A stretch of 64,000 bases of DNA from Sporolactobacillus sp. CQH2019 (GTDB taxonomy: Bacteria; Bacillota; Bacilli; Bacillales; Sporolactobacillaceae). Within the stretch, counting starts at the first letter, position 1, and the number at the start of each line of letters is the position of its first letter. The notes under the pieces were generated by a model, which was not told the origin of the DNA, ran no database searches, and saw nothing but the letters and a program-made list of their open reading frames with translations. The stretch lies in assembly GCF_028765345.1 (NCBI RefSeq), contig NZ_JARAJZ010000003.1:1-64000 (forward strand), written 5' to 3'. Below are positions 8,337 to 18,490 of this stretch, one piece after another. A program made the translations under genes and the position numbers.

Positions 8337-9104
8337 ATGCGGACTGTAAAAGTGAAAAACATAGAGATCGGTGCCGGAGTTCCAAAGATTGCCGTTCCGA
8401 TCATCGGCCGGGATCTGCCGGATCTCCGGCGGGAAATCGCCATACTAAAAAGAGTGCCTGCGGATCTGGTTGAGTGGCGTGCCGATTTTCTCGATGCTGC
8501 GGGTGAAGAGAGCGAAGTAATGGACACGGCGTCGGCGATCCGTCGGCTGCTGCCGGATCTTCCGATTCTGTTTACGTTTCGTACAGCGAAAGAAGGAGGA
8601 AATCGGCAGGTTGGCTCCGACCGTTATGCTGCGTTGAATAAAAGGATGATCGGGAGCGGTCTGATTGATCTCGTCGATGTGGAGCTAAACAGCGGCGACA
8701 CGGTGGTTCGTGAACTTGTCGAAACGGCTCACCGGTCCGGAGTAGCTGTGATTCTGTCCAATCACGAATTCCAGCGGACGCCGAGCGAAGAGACAATGAT
8801 CCGCCGGCTCTGCGCGATGCAGGAAAGGGGTGCCGATATTTCGAAGATTGCCGTTATGCCGCAGACAAGCGCCGATGTTTTAAAACTTTTAAAAGTCACG
8901 AATCTGATGAAAACGACATTTGCCGATCGGCCGTTCATTACTGTTTCCATGTCGGGGAAGGGTGCCATCAGCCGGCTGACAGGGGAACTGTTCGGTTCGG
9001 CACTGACTTTCGGGTCCGCGGAGACAGCGTCCGCTCCGGGACAAATCGGTGCCGGGAAGCTGGCAGAATGGCTGGCGTTTGTCCATGACCAGCTGACGGA
9101 ATAA
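8337..9104 (+). CDS. aroD: 3-dehydroquinate dehydratase, type I
   Basis: 255 residues, the standard type I length. It dehydrates 3-dehydroquinate to 3-dehydroshikimate through a Schiff base. The catalytic pair is in the canonical places: His143 in ILSNHEF and the Schiff-base Lys170 in DISKIAVMP. The active-site rim segments VEWRADFL, FTFRTAKEGG and TVSMSGKGAISRL are present. GAGGGTGGAG precedes the ATG. It is monocistronic here with no other shikimate gene nearby, so a catabolic (quinate) role cannot be excluded, but no partner genes support it. Confidence 0.96.
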   Translation: MRTVKVKNIEIGAGVPKIAVPIIGRDLPDLRREIAILKRVPADLVEWRADFLDAAGEESEVMDTASAIRRLLPDLPILFTFRTAKEGGNRQVGSDRYAALNKRMIGSGLIDLVDVELNSGDTVVRELVETAHRSGVAVILSNHEFQRTPSEETMIRRLCAMQERGADISKIAVMPQTSADVLKLLKVTNLMKTTFADRPFITVSMSGKGAISRLTGELFGSALTFGSAETASAPGQIGAGKLAEWLAFVHDQLTE

Positions 9105-9384
9105 AAGCTCAATCGGTTGGATCCTGAAAATGAGCCGCCTGTTGCCGGAACTATTTAAAGAGGAGAGCCGAGGCGCTCACTCGCTCAGCTTTCTTCTTAT
9201 AAGCTGCCGTTCTGTGAAGTCGGCACGGCAAAACCGCGCTGGTTGGCCGGGAGAGCTGGATAGGCTGAAAACATTGGATTAATTGCCGCATCTAATTTCT
9301 ATCGGCCACTATGCTATAGGCAATCAGCCCCCCGCTGCTATGTTATAATTGTTGAAAAAGAAATCATGATGCCGGGAGAATAGG

Positions 9385-10729
9385 ATGCAGCCAGACCTAA
9401 TACCGAATGTGCCGCCACAAAGAGTTCATCGATTATATTTCTCCATAACAGCTAAGTTCTGGATCAGCCATCTCTTATCTATATGCTGGGTCACTTTCTC
9501 TATTTATATCTCACTGCCATGGTTGGAAGATCTTTCACAGATTATCACATTTCCCGGTGCGCTCTTCGTCATTACCGGAATTGCGTATGTCCCGGGGTAT
9601 ATGAATGCGTTCCTGATTGCAAGTCTCCTGTTTGACCGCCAGCCGGCATTCAAAAATATTCATCCGGCCGATCCCGTGACTTTGCTGATTGCGGCGCATA
9701 ACGAAGAAGACACGATATTGAATACGCTACGTTATGTAAGCAGACAGGACTATGACGGGGAAATGACCATCATTGTGATTAACAATAACTCCTCTGACCG
9801 TACTGATGACGAAGTATTACGTGCGGAGAAAGAACTGGGAATAAATGTATTTGTTCTTCACGAAAAGATACCGGGGAAATTTAATGCTTTGAATCATGGC
9901 CTTGTCCACGTGACGACGCCGCTTGTGATTACGCTGGACGCGGACACCCTGCTCCACCGTTCTGCCGTACGCTTCCTTGTTGCCCGCCTGGAAAGCAGCC
10001 CGCCCGAGGTTTGTGCTGTTGCAGGGTCCATGTTGGTCCGGAACAGTCGGGAAACAATTTGGACACGAATCCAAGAATGGGATTATTTTCTTGGCATAGC
10101 CTCAATCAAGCGTCTGCAGGGCCTCTATCAAGGAACGCTAGTTGCCCAGGGGGCTTTCAGTTTATACAGAACGGAATGTATCAGAGAGATTGGCGGCTGG
10201 CCCGATGCAATCGGTGAAGATATTGTTTTAACGTGGCGTTTGCTGCGGAAAAAATGGAAAGTGTACTTTGAACCGCTTGCAGTTGCATTCACCGATGCTC
10301 CGACAAAACTGAAAGAGTTTGTGACACAACGGGCAAGGTGGGCTAGGGGAATGATTGAAGGCCCTGAGGGAGATAAAACCCTGGCATCAACCGCAACTCT
10401 ATACAAAATATTTGACGGGGATTAATTTGATCATGCCATATCTTGATTTTACGTACACTTTTTGCTGGATCCCTGGTCTGATTCTGGCCTGCTTCGGCTA
10501 TTTCTGGATTGTCGGCCCATTAACCATTCTGGTCCTGCCCCTCACTCTGATCAGTTTTGGCCTTCTTTATTTCTATCAAAAATACGCTGTCTTTCGGAAA
10601 CTTCATCTTTCTATCAGAAAAAATTTTCTCGGCTTTATTCTGTTTATCTTAATCTATCAACTTATTATGTCCCCCGTCTCTGTCTGGGGCTATCTTCAGG
10701 AATTTTTTGGATCCAAAAGGGTTTGGTGA
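9385..10729 (+). pseudogene. Family 2 glycosyltransferase, membrane-bound, frameshifted
   Basis: Two overlapping frames (9385-10425 and 10355-10729) together make one processive GT2 protein of about 447 residues resembling poly-N-acetylglucosamine/cellulose synthase-like enzymes. Seen in the first part: two N-terminal membrane helices, LLIAAHNEED, the DAD motif in LDADTLL, the GEDIVLTWRL acceptor base and QRARWARGM. The second part resumes directly with LREIKPWHQPQ and carries the C-terminal helices. The break is near 10366-10370 (GGCCCTGAGGG), where one extra base shifts the frame. If real, the product loses its C-terminal membrane domain. A sequencing error in a C run is the alternative. 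Confidence 0.85.
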
Positions 10730-11265
10730 AAGAGCCGCGTTCTTCCGGATCAATTTTACATTAAGTACCATTGTCTTATGGATGAATTTCTTACCGGAAA
10801 GCACTGACTTACCAACAATATGACGGTTTTGGGCCAGGCTAGCAGAAGACAGATCAGCATCCCCTGCGCGGCACGTCTGAGATCGTTTGTTTTAAACAGG
10901 CTGGCGCCGCTCAGCAACCTGGATCACGCCGAATGAGATGTGAACGGCCTCTGCAATAAACGATGTTTTTCAGAACGGCCGAATCCTGCCTGCACCCGGC
11001 TAAGGGTTGCCGGACCTGAAGCTACGATACATCAACGACACCATAACCGTATTCCTTCGCGATCCGATGTGTGACTGTCAGGAAAGAAATTTCGGGTACA
11101 CCTGCTGCAGAGCCACTGATTGCAGATACTCTTCTGGCGATCTCTGATCTGCCGGGCAGCCTGGTCATGAGAATTTTCTATCCCAGCGGTCATCCCGCTG
11201 ATTCGTTTTCATTCATTTTTCTGGACATCGCTCTTTATAAAATAAATAATAAAGAAAACGAATGA
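10730..11265. other. Gene-poor gap, possibly decayed sequence
   Basis: 536 bases with a fairly coding-like composition but interrupted in all frames. A 64-codon frame at 11071-11265 has no ribosome site and no resemblance I recognise. I see no hairpin terminator for the glycosyltransferase. Probably remains of a lost gene. Confidence 0.3.
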
Positions 11266-11283
11266 ATGGGGTGGTGGGTGGAC

Positions 11284-12243
11284 GTGCATTATCAAAATCT
11301 GGGCAACACCGGTCTGAAAATCTCAAATTTGGCTCTCGGAACGATGGCATTCGGCCGCTGGATTGACGAACAGGAGTCGGATAAAATCATCGATCTGGCA
11401 CTGGACAGCGGAATTAATCTAATCGACACGGCTAATTTTTACGGGAAGGGGCAGGATGAACCGTTCCGATACGGCACCGGCGCTTCTGAAGAAATCATCG
11501 GAAGGGCGCTTAAAGGAAGACGGAACAAAGTTGTCCTTGCCACCAAAGTCGGACTGCCGATGGGGCGGGGCGTTAACGAGCAGGGACTGTCGAAGAAACA
11601 TATTCTGCAGGCTGTCGACGACTCTCTGCGAAGACTTCAAACCGATTATCTCGATTTATACCAGGTGCATCTTTTTGATCAGCAGACGCCGTTGGAAGAA
11701 ACGATGGAGGCTCTGACCAGTCTCGTCAGGCAGGGCAAAGTCAGATACATCGGCTGTTCCAATTTTGCCGCCTGGCAGATTGAAAAGTCGAAGAGGATTG
11801 CCGAATCCGGCGGCCTGTCATCATTTATTTCTTCTCAATCGCAGTATAATCTGCTCTCCCGAGAGATCGAACAGGAACTCATACCTTACTGTCTCTCGGA
11901 AAATGTCGGTTTGCTGGTCTACAGTCCCCTGGCAAGAGGCATGCTGACCGGGAAATATAGCCGTGACAGCAGCTATCCGCAGGGGAGCCGGGCCGCCCAG
12001 GGCGAGAAATTGATCTTTCAATACTTTAACGATCGCAGCTTCGAACGGGTAGAGAAGTATAAACGTATTGCAGAAAAATATAATCGAAAACTGGTTCAGT
12101 TTGCCTTCGCCTGGATTCTGAATCAGCCGGCCGTCACCTCGGCCATTCTCGGCGCGAGCAAACCGGATCATGTCACCGACGCCGTAGCCGTCAGCGACTG
12201 GAAGTGGGATGCCGATCTGCTGGAAGAGGTTAACCGTATCTGA
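11284..12243 (+). CDS. Aldo/keto reductase
   Basis: About 319 residues of an NADPH-dependent aldo/keto reductase ((beta/alpha)8 barrel). The tetrad is visible: Asp in LIDTANFYG with its Tyr, Lys in VLATKVG and His in YQVHLFD; the cofactor loop SAILGASKPDHV is near the end. The frame begins at ATG 11266, but homologues start at (M)xYxxLGNTGLK, and GGGGTGGTGGG lies in front of GTG 11284, which I prefer. Substrate unknown; members of this branch (YrpG/Gsp69 type) act on small aldehydes. Monocistronic with a terminator at 12292. Confidence 0.9.
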   Translation: MHYQNLGNTGLKISNLALGTMAFGRWIDEQESDKIIDLALDSGINLIDTANFYGKGQDEPFRYGTGASEEIIGRALKGRRNKVVLATKVGLPMGRGVNEQGLSKKHILQAVDDSLRRLQTDYLDLYQVHLFDQQTPLEETMEALTSLVRQGKVRYIGCSNFAAWQIEKSKRIAESGGLSSFISSQSQYNLLSREIEQELIPYCLSENVGLLVYSPLARGMLTGKYSRDSSYPQGSRAAQGEKLIFQYFNDRSFERVEKYKRIAEKYNRKLVQFAFAWILNQPAVTSAILGASKPDHVTDAVAVSDWKWDADLLEEVNRI

Positions 12244-12291
12244 GAAACAGTCTGTTTTCTATTTCAAACGAATAAATAATCCGTATTCAAT

Positions 12292-12325
12292 AATGCCGGC
12301 ATCAGGACCCTGTGCCGGCATTTTT
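12292..12325 (+). terminator. Terminator after the aldo/keto reductase
   Basis: AATGCCGGCA paired with TGCCGGCATT over an 11-base loop, followed by T residues. Confidence 0.8.
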
Positions 12326-12333
12326 ACACAAAA

Positions 12334-12377
12334 AAGAACCGGAGAGCTTTTTTTTTTCAAATTTCTCTCCGGTTCTT
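12334..12377 (-). terminator. Terminator of panG-panB
   Basis: A 13-bp perfect stem (AAGAACCGGAGAG and complement). Read on the minus strand it is followed by a T run, so it ends the panB transcript that converges on the aldo/keto reductase gene. Confidence 0.75.
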
Positions 12378-12486
12378 GAGTTTTAAGAAGGCCTGTGAAA
12401 CAGCTTCATTTTAATACACGGGGAGGTCACCGTATGAGAGCTTTTTCAAAGTCCAGTGCGAACTTTCATCACGAAGCCGGTAATCG

Positions 12487-13317
12487 TTACACTTTTTTCA
12501 AAAGCGACTCGTCCATTGCATAAGTATGCTTTTTTTCCGGGAACTTCTGAGATTTGACGTCCTGAATGTATTCACCCACAGCATCTGTAATGGTCGCATT
12601 CAAATGTGCATATTGTTTGACGAATTTGGGAGTGAACTCGGAATACGCGCCGAGAATATCATTGATGACCAGAATCTGCCCGTCACAATAACGGCCCGCG
12701 CCTATTCCGATAGTCGGTACACTGACCTTCTCGGTGATTATCCGGGCGAGCTCTTCAGGAACGGCTTCAAGGACAATGCTGAAGACTCCGGCCTCTTCTA
12801 AAGCGAGGGCATCCTCAATCAGGGCCCTGGCATTTGCCTCCTGTTTGCCCTGGACCTTGAAGCCGCCGAAAATATTGACAGACTGAGGAGTGAGGCCGAT
12901 GTGTCCCATCACCGGAATCTGGGCGTTAACGATTGCCTTAACTGTCCCCGCCATATTTTTTCCGCCCTCGAGCTTGACGGCTCCCGCTTTTCCTTCCTGA
13001 ATCAGCCGGCCTGCATTGCGGACTGCCTCCTCCGTGCTGACATGATAGGATAAAAAAGGCATGTCGCCGACCACTAAGGCATGCTTAACTCCCCGCGACA
13101 CACATGCGCAATGGTAAACCATATGATCCATCGTCACTTCCAGCGTCGAGTCATGCCCCTGCATAACCATTCCGAGAGAATCTCCGACAAGAATGGCGTC
13201 TATTCCGCTTCCGTCGATGATCTGTGCCATCGAATAATCATAGGCTGTCAACATGGTAATCTTTTCTTCCTTCTGCTTCGCCTTAGAAAAAGATTGTGTG
13301 GTGAATTTACTGTTCAT
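12487..13317 (-). CDS. panB: 3-methyl-2-oxobutanoate hydroxymethyltransferase
   Basis: 276 residues. The enzyme adds a hydroxymethyl group from 5,10-methylene-tetrahydrofolate to 2-oxoisovalerate to make ketopantoate, the first committed step to pantothenate. Seen: [12 protein letters not shown], the metal/substrate region [33 protein letters not shown] and [16 protein letters not shown] with the conserved catalytic acid in VLEAVPEEL. The ATG overlaps the end of panG by 11 bases, so translation is probably coupled. panC and panD are not in the window. Confidence 0.97.
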   Translation of the reverse strand: MNSKFTTQSFSKAKQKEEKITMLTAYDYSMAQIIDGSGIDAILVGDSLGMVMQGHDSTLEVTMDHMVYHCACVSRGVKHALVVGDMPFLSYHVSTEEAVRNAGRLIQEGKAGAVKLEGGKNMAGTVKAIVNAQIPVMGHIGLTPQSVNIFGGFKVQGKQEANARALIEDALALEEAGVFSIVLEAVPEELARIITEKVSVPTIGIGAGRYCDGQILVINDILGAYSEFTPKFVKQYAHLNATITDAVGEYIQDVKSQKFPEKKHTYAMDESLLKKV

Positions 13318-14200
13318 TATGACCGCTCCCTCTCAATAATTTCTGAAATATTTTTGCCTGCTTCTCGTTTAATCTCTGATTCTGAATCATTTGAACCGTA
13401 CTGAGTGCGAGGCTTCTGTAAAATCGCTCCTCGTCCGGCAACTCTTTTGCGATCGCTTCCAGATGAACGGATAGGGTATTGTAATCTGCACGAACGATCG
13501 GACCGGTCAGTGCATTCACTGCCCCTTCGCCTTCAATATTTTTCAGAGTCGCGTCGATCAGCGGCCGGACAGCCTGAAAAAGGGTCTTTTCGTCCATTCC
13601 GGCAGCCTGCATCAATTTCATGCCGCAGTCAAGCAGCGTTACCAGATAATTGGAAATGACGCAGGCGCCCGCATGATAAAGCGCTTTCTTTTCAGCCGCT
13701 ATCATGTTGTACACTCCGCCGGTTTTATTGAGTATGTTTTTGACGGCTTCCATGGCTTCCCCCATTCCTTCGATACTGAACCATGTCTCCTCAAGCCGCC
13801 TGGCGTTTTGTGCCGGGTCATCGCCGAAACTGAGCAATGGATGCATACTGCCCACAGAGCCGCCCGCCGCTTTGATTCCCGACAGGCAATCGGACGCCAG
13901 TGCTCCGCTGACATGAAGCCATATTTTATGAGCGCCTGTCGATTGATTATTCAATAAGGAGGCGGAAACCTGCCTGTCGATATCCTCGAGAGCATGGTCG
14001 GTTGTCGTGATCAGGAGCAGATCACAAGCTTTCGCGAGGCCGTCGATGGTTTTAAAGTCATTCGTGCCGGTAATTTGAGCCGCTTTTTGTGCGGACTGAG
14101 AAGTCCGGCTGTAATAACCGGCTAAAGTCAGATCGTGATTTTTGAAATATAAACCGAGCGCTTTTCCGACCTTGCCGGCACCGATAAATCCGATTTTCAT
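13307..14200 (-). CDS. panG: Ketopantoate reductase of the PanG type (Rossmann + DUF2520)
   Basis: 297 residues from the preferred ATG at 14200 ([12 protein letters not shown]), with GGAG nine bases upstream; the frame runs open to 14251. The N-terminal GxGxxG Rossmann motif and a C-terminal DUF2520 helical domain ([39 protein letters not shown]) define the family. PanG proteins, described from Francisella and found in Firmicutes, replace PanE in reducing ketopantoate to pantoate. Direct coupling to panB supports that role here. Known: family and PanG activity. Inferred: activity of this protein. Confidence 0.85.
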   Translation of the reverse strand: MKIGFIGAGKVGKALGLYFKNHDLTLAGYYSRTSQSAQKAAQITGTNDFKTIDGLAKACDLLLITTTDHALEDIDRQVSASLLNNQSTGAHKIWLHVSGALASDCLSGIKAAGGSVGSMHPLLSFGDDPAQNARRLEETWFSIEGMGEAMEAVKNILNKTGGVYNMIAAEKKALYHAGACVISNYLVTLLDCGMKLMQAAGMDEKTLFQAVRPLIDATLKNIEGEGAVNALTGPIVRADYNTLSVHLEAIAKELPDEERFYRSLALSTVQMIQNQRLNEKQAKIFQKLLRGSGHNEQ

Positions 14201-14765
14201 ACCGATCATCTCCGGACAGATAAATAGACAAGCCTGATTTTTGCGATCCATTTCACAAAATCAAAAACGATGAAAATAAAAATGCCTTTTCCATTTGCCC
14301 GCAGTCCCGACCATTCAGGACGTGCCTCCTTTTACAAACGAAAAAGACATCATTTCTCGGAAATGATTTATTAAGAGTCTTTGTCACAAAGGATCAAAGC
14401 AAATTGTATGGTGCGGCATTCCTGCCTCATTGTAAGTCTGCAGCAAGCATTTCCCGCCCGCCGTTCATGGTGCCGTCATGTGTACAGTTCATAAAGATAC
14501 TGCCACAAATAGTGACGGCACGATTTTCTTAAATGACAAAATATTCAGGGCACCCTTTAAAACTGAGTATAGGCCATCCATATTTGGAATTCAAGAGCTA
14601 ATTACAGGAAAAAATTTCTTGCTGATGAAATAAATAAATGATGGCAGGACCCGGATGATGACGTTGCCGATCCGGCTTGTCCGATCGCGCACACCGGCAG
14701 CATCTGTATTCCCGTTATACATTGCATCGTTTGCCGGCCGCTGCTTCGCCGTTCACACTTATCAC
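14201..14765. other. Intergenic gap upstream of panG
   Basis: 565 bases with no gene I can support. The right end merges into the decayed phzF. Short open frames on the plus strand at 14655-14894 are shadows of that remnant. Confidence 0.35.
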
Positions 14766-15210
14766 AATGCAGATACAACGGACAAAAGGATATCTTCCTT
14801 TGTTTTCTTCGTCAATGGATGGTCCGCATTCTATTTTTCCCTGTGTCATTACGATTCTAAAGTGATTGTTTTCTTTCAAAACATCAACAGGTAAAATGCC
14901 GGCTCCGATTTTCTGGTATTATTCTTGAGCTGCCCAGTTTATTTTTCAAAGCACGTGCATAATGAGCCGCTATCGTTGCGTGACCGCACGAGGGCACTTC
15001 TCTTAATGGGGTAAAGAAGCGCAGATGCACGTCATAAGTGTCATTATTCGATGAGAATATAAACGCTGTTTCAGAATTATTCAGTTCACGGGCAATCCTT
15101 TGCATATCGTTTTCGGATAATCCATCGGCATTGGTTATGACGCCTGCCGGATTCCCTTTAAATTTCTCTTTTGTAAAAGAATCGATCTGATATAAATGGT
15201 ATTTTTTCAT
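14766..15210 (-). pseudogene. PhzF-family isomerase/epimerase remnant
   Basis: The first 95 codons are a clear PhzF N-terminus (YQIDSFTKEKFKGNPAGV, SETAFIF, LRFFTPLREVPSCGHATIAAHYA). The frame then breaks near 14925; in another frame it goes on with KIGAGILPVDVLKENNHFRI and MTQGKIECGP, and after another shift with DILLSVVSAL and a stop near 14766. A full PhzF has about 260-300 residues, so the middle and end are also shortened. The gene is divergent from the HxlR regulator at 15346, suggesting the pair was once a regulator/target unit. Confidence 0.8.
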
Positions 15211-15345
15211 GTTCTTCTCTACCGCTTATTTTGAAAGATTATGGCTTTTATGCTGTTGTTATATAGTCATTAAAGGTAGGCTGAACAAGAGTACAAGTAC
15301 GCACTTCTTGATAAGTCACTAACCGATTGGAAAGAGAGATAAAGA

Positions 15346-15690
15346 ATGAGCAAAGATTTTTCAGAGACTGATAAAAACAAAAGGCAGAGAGACTTTCAGT
15401 GCTCTATCGGATTTTCAATAACGGTAATTGGAAGCAAATGGAGAGCGATCATTCTATGGCACATATTGAAATCGCAGCCGATAAGATATGGACAGCTCAA
15501 AAAATCAATTCCCAATATCAGTCATAAAGTCTTATCTGAGGAACTGCATCATCTTAAAATGGATGGATTAATTGAGAGAATCGCTTACGCAACCATCCCG
15601 CCAAAAGTTGAATACATACCGACGCCAAGGGGTAAATCGTTGAAAAATATTCTTCGGGAATTATGCAATTGGGGGAAAGAATACTTTTAA
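15346..15690 (+). CDS. HxlR-family winged-helix transcriptional regulator
   Basis: 114 residues. Seen: the family cysteine-containing start FQCSIGFSITVIGSKWRAIILWHIL, the recognition helix SHKVLSEELHHLKMDGLIER and the wing PPKVEYIPTPRGKSL. HxlR proteins often answer to reactive electrophiles and control a divergent oxidoreductase-like gene. Here the divergent partner is the decayed phzF. AAAGAGAGA precedes the ATG. The intergenic region has an imperfect AAGT-N4-ACTT symmetry at about 15294-15305 that may be the operator. It may now be an orphan. Confidence 0.9.
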   Translation: MSKDFSETDKNKRQRDFQCSIGFSITVIGSKWRAIILWHILKSQPIRYGQLKKSIPNISHKVLSEELHHLKMDGLIERIAYATIPPKVEYIPTPRGKSLKNILRELCNWGKEYF

Positions 15691-15824
15691 TAATGTCTAT
15701 AAATTTTGGAATAATGTTTCATAGGGTTTCCTTATCGAACGCTCTGTTTGCAGCTGGCAGCCGGTGCGGACTTGTTTATGAGCCGCTCACATCTGAAGCT
15801 GAGGAAAAGGAGAGATAATACCGG

Positions 15825-15956
15825 ATGCAAACGGAACACAATCAGAAAAAAGGGCGGCAGAAAAGAAGAATCATCAGCCGGTTAATTGGAAGGTGGCAGT
15901 ATAAAAATCTGATGATTACAAAGGCAAGAAATGCAGTCATTGTCATTTTAATTTAA
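15825..15956 (+). CDS. Possible small basic protein
   Basis: A 43-codon frame with an AAAAGGAGAG ribosome site 10-12 bases before the ATG. The product is strongly basic at the start (QKKGRQKRRIISRLIGR) and ends in a short hydrophobic run (NAVIVILI). No family recognised. It may be the stub of a longer membrane protein. Nothing else is visible between 15691 and 16059. Confidence 0.3.
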   Translation: MQTEHNQKKGRQKRRIISRLIGRWQYKNLMITKARNAVIVILI

Positions 15957-16059
15957 AGCGCCTGTTCTTGTGAAGATTATCGATTTTCGTATAGATTTAC
16001 ACCTGGCAAAAATCAAAAAATTCCACAGATCAAACCGATATGAAAGCTGATGGCGGCAA

Positions 16060-16416
16060 TTAGAAATTTCTAGTCCATTGGGAAGATTGTCCTATCCCAT
16101 TCTGATATTCCGGTTTTATATAATGAGTTATCCGAGGAACGACCGCTTCAATGGAATTATCTGACACGTTCCCGCCTCGCTGTTTATTGAAAGCATTTTC
16201 CAGAAGCTGTCGCGTACTATCTCTTTGCCGATCAAAGGTACGTGCTAAAATAAAATTTATCATTTTTACCTGAGCCTGATCCGTGTGCTTGTGTCCGGAA
16301 TGAATGGCGGAATAATGATCCTCTTTAATGCAAATCATCAAGAGTGCAAAATCAATCTTTTCACGTTGCCCTATTAATTTTTCTTTTTGTCTCTGAATGA
16401 TTCGCTGCCGTTCCAT
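16060..16416 (-). CDS. Hypothetical protein downstream of the acyltransferase
   Basis: 118 residues, basic and helix-rich at the N-terminus (MERQRIIQRQKEKLIGQREKI is cut here for length after EKL). No ribosome site is visible. It starts just after a 25-codon frame (16423-16497) whose ATG overlaps the end of the condensation-like gene and whose AAGGAG is absent. The two may be one gene broken by a frameshift. No family recognised. Confidence 0.35.
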   Translation of the reverse strand: MERQRIIQRQKEKLIGQREKIDFALLMICIKEDHYSAIHSGHKHTDQAQVKMINFILARTFDRQRDSTRQLLENAFNKQRGGNVSDNSIEAVVPRITHYIKPEYQNGIGQSSQWTRNF

Positions 16417-16483
16417 AATTAAATTTTTTTCGCTAAACGGGGTTTCAGCAGCTTCGACAGTTCATCATTTTGCGGAAATTCAA

Positions 16484-17740
16484 TTAACAGCTCCATTTTT
16501 CTAATAAAGTAGCGATTCCGCTGATTAAATCATGTCCTTCTGCCTTGCTTAAAAGGCTTCCGATCATGCAGAAGCTCAGTGTGCACTTCTGAGCATAAGT
16601 TGAAACGGCAACCTGAAACTGGGGGACGCTCCGAAAACTTCCGGTCAGCAGGCAATGGAGAATGGTGTTGTCTTCAAAATGAAAGCGCTGGTCGAGAATG
16701 CCAAAATTAGTATACGAAACGGTTTGAACATGATAGTGTCTTGAAATCAGCCGGCGAAGGAAGAAAACCGGTAATTTGCGATAAAGGAATTGCAGCATCG
16801 GCGCGGCTTGCAGAAAAGCCTTCTGCTTTCTTAAATCGGCTATCTGATGATGAATTTTTCGGGCAATAACTGATACATCATCTTTCCGGTCAACTGAAAT
16901 CAACAGGCTGTACTCACCTGTTAAATTTGCGATGCGCAGCGAACGGCCGGGAAGGAACTGTCTGAGATCTGTCGGACACGGCAGCGGTATTTCTCTTAAA
17001 TTTGTCTTTTTCGATAATTGAATGATGTACGCAGCCATAATCACGTCATTAATTGTAAGATGATCTGTTTTTGCTTTCTGACGAATCTTTATAAACTGTT
17101 CTTCCGGTATGTCGACATAGTCAATAAACTTTTTTGAAACCTGTTCATCGGTAAAAGGAATTGTTAAGGCACGATCAGGCAGGCTCATCTTCGATTTATA
17201 TTTCGAGCCATGACTCAGTAACGCATTAACCAGAGATTCGCTCGAACGCTCGTTATGAATACCGGCTGTTTCTTGCTGATTGTAACTGTCGGCCAATAAA
17301 TAAAGAAATTCCTTGAAACCTGATCCATCGGTGAATATATGACTCATTACCATATAAACGATAGGTTCGGGGGCACTCTTTATAAAAATTTTAAGCTGTG
17401 CATCTTTAAGAAAATCAACGGGCTGTGATAATGGATCTTGACTTTCTTCAAGTTGAACAATCACCGTATGGGGTACTTTTGCAGCACGCCAACGATTTTT
17501 TACCGGCTGGTAATGGCAGAAAATTTCCGGCAGCTGTCTGCCCACGCGATCAACGGCCCATTGAAGGCGATCAACATTAATCGGCAATGACAACTGAATC
17601 AGGCAGGAAACAATGGGGTACATTTCCTCAAAAGCAACTGTATGAAGCAAATCCATGGGTTCGCCTTGATAATAATGTTCCTTAACCAACCAGCATTCCT
17701 CTTTTGTACTTAATTTTTTGGTTCGGCTGGCGCTCGCCAT
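16484..17740 (-). CDS. Condensation-fold acyltransferase
   Basis: 418 residues. The motif SHIFTDGSG at about residue 133 is a HxxxDG catalytic motif of the condensation/chloramphenicol-acetyltransferase superfamily, and the late PCPTDLRQFLPGRSLRIANLTGEY resembles the second conserved block of alcohol acyltransferase/PapA-like members. Size fits a single condensation domain without carrier or adenylation domains, so it is likely a stand-alone acyl- or acetyltransferase acting on an alcohol or lipid. No ribosome site is obvious, so the start is tentative. Substrate unknown. Confidence 0.75.
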   Translation of the reverse strand: MASASRTKKLSTKEECWLVKEHYYQGEPMDLLHTVAFEEMYPIVSCLIQLSLPINVDRLQWAVDRVGRQLPEIFCHYQPVKNRWRAAKVPHTVIVQLEESQDPLSQPVDFLKDAQLKIFIKSAPEPIVYMVMSHIFTDGSGFKEFLYLLADSYNQQETAGIHNERSSESLVNALLSHGSKYKSKMSLPDRALTIPFTDEQVSKKFIDYVDIPEEQFIKIRQKAKTDHLTINDVIMAAYIIQLSKKTNLREIPLPCPTDLRQFLPGRSLRIANLTGEYSLLISVDRKDDVSVIARKIHHQIADLRKQKAFLQAAPMLQFLYRKLPVFFLRRLISRHYHVQTVSYTNFGILDQRFHFEDNTILHCLLTGSFRSVPQFQVAVSTYAQKCTLSFCMIGSLLSKAEGHDLISGIATLLEKWSC

Positions 17741-18490
17741 ACAATAAGAGCCGGCTTTCCCCGTTATTGGCCGCTTTCAAATTATCCCTATGAATTTTTC
17801 CAAAATAGCCATTAACGGAACGACGGCTCTCTCATCGATACATCGTATTTTCCTATGCCGGGGCTCCGTCGCCGCAACTGATTCTCCGGCGGTCCCGGAG
17901 AGCTATTATTGATCGCCTTTTTAAACAGTCTGTGGCCGGTTTTACAAGATCAAAGAGAAGCGGCAGCCCCGCACAAAGGTTGTCTCTTTTAAAAGTATAT
18001 CATGAAAGCATGGGTTATCTATTTATGGCACAGTATGCGAAGGAACCGGCTGTTCATAAATACGGCCTCTAAGCGATCAATATGTGCCTATGAAATGCCT
18101 GGTATGGAAGCTCTCGCTTATGCTCAATACTTTTGCAGCAATACTTATAAACCGCACAATGAAAAGATTGAGGCTCAGCATATTGAAGAACCCGGGGACA
18201 TAGAGTCATGCCAATTGTTCCAAAGGTTCCTTCAAATGAACAATTGCAAGCCCGGGCGCCATTCCTCTGCGATGATGCTTTCAGCCAGCCTGCCGCCGGG
18301 GGCTATGAATTAGCCTCCGGCTTTTATGAATTGTGCTCCACAGAATTAAAAAGCGGGCAGCCCGCCGGAAGATTCACGATGACTGCCCACACCTGATGTG
18401 CCTAGTCGTTTAATTTTGTTTTAATCATTGCATTGTTTCATTGAAGTAGATTCAATGGCTTCATGACTGAGCGGTTCCGGCCTTCCTTAC
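17741..18490. other. Long gap without supported genes
   Basis: 750 bases. Open frames at 18002-18313 and 18208-18396 have no ribosome site and no recognisable family. The hairpin AGCGGGCAGCCCGCC at about 18352 could be a weak terminator. I see nothing else. Confidence 0.3.

Noticed and set aside
18002-18396. Two overlapping plus-strand frames in the gap before the DHA2 pump
   Set aside because: Neither has a ribosome site or a familiar sequence pattern.
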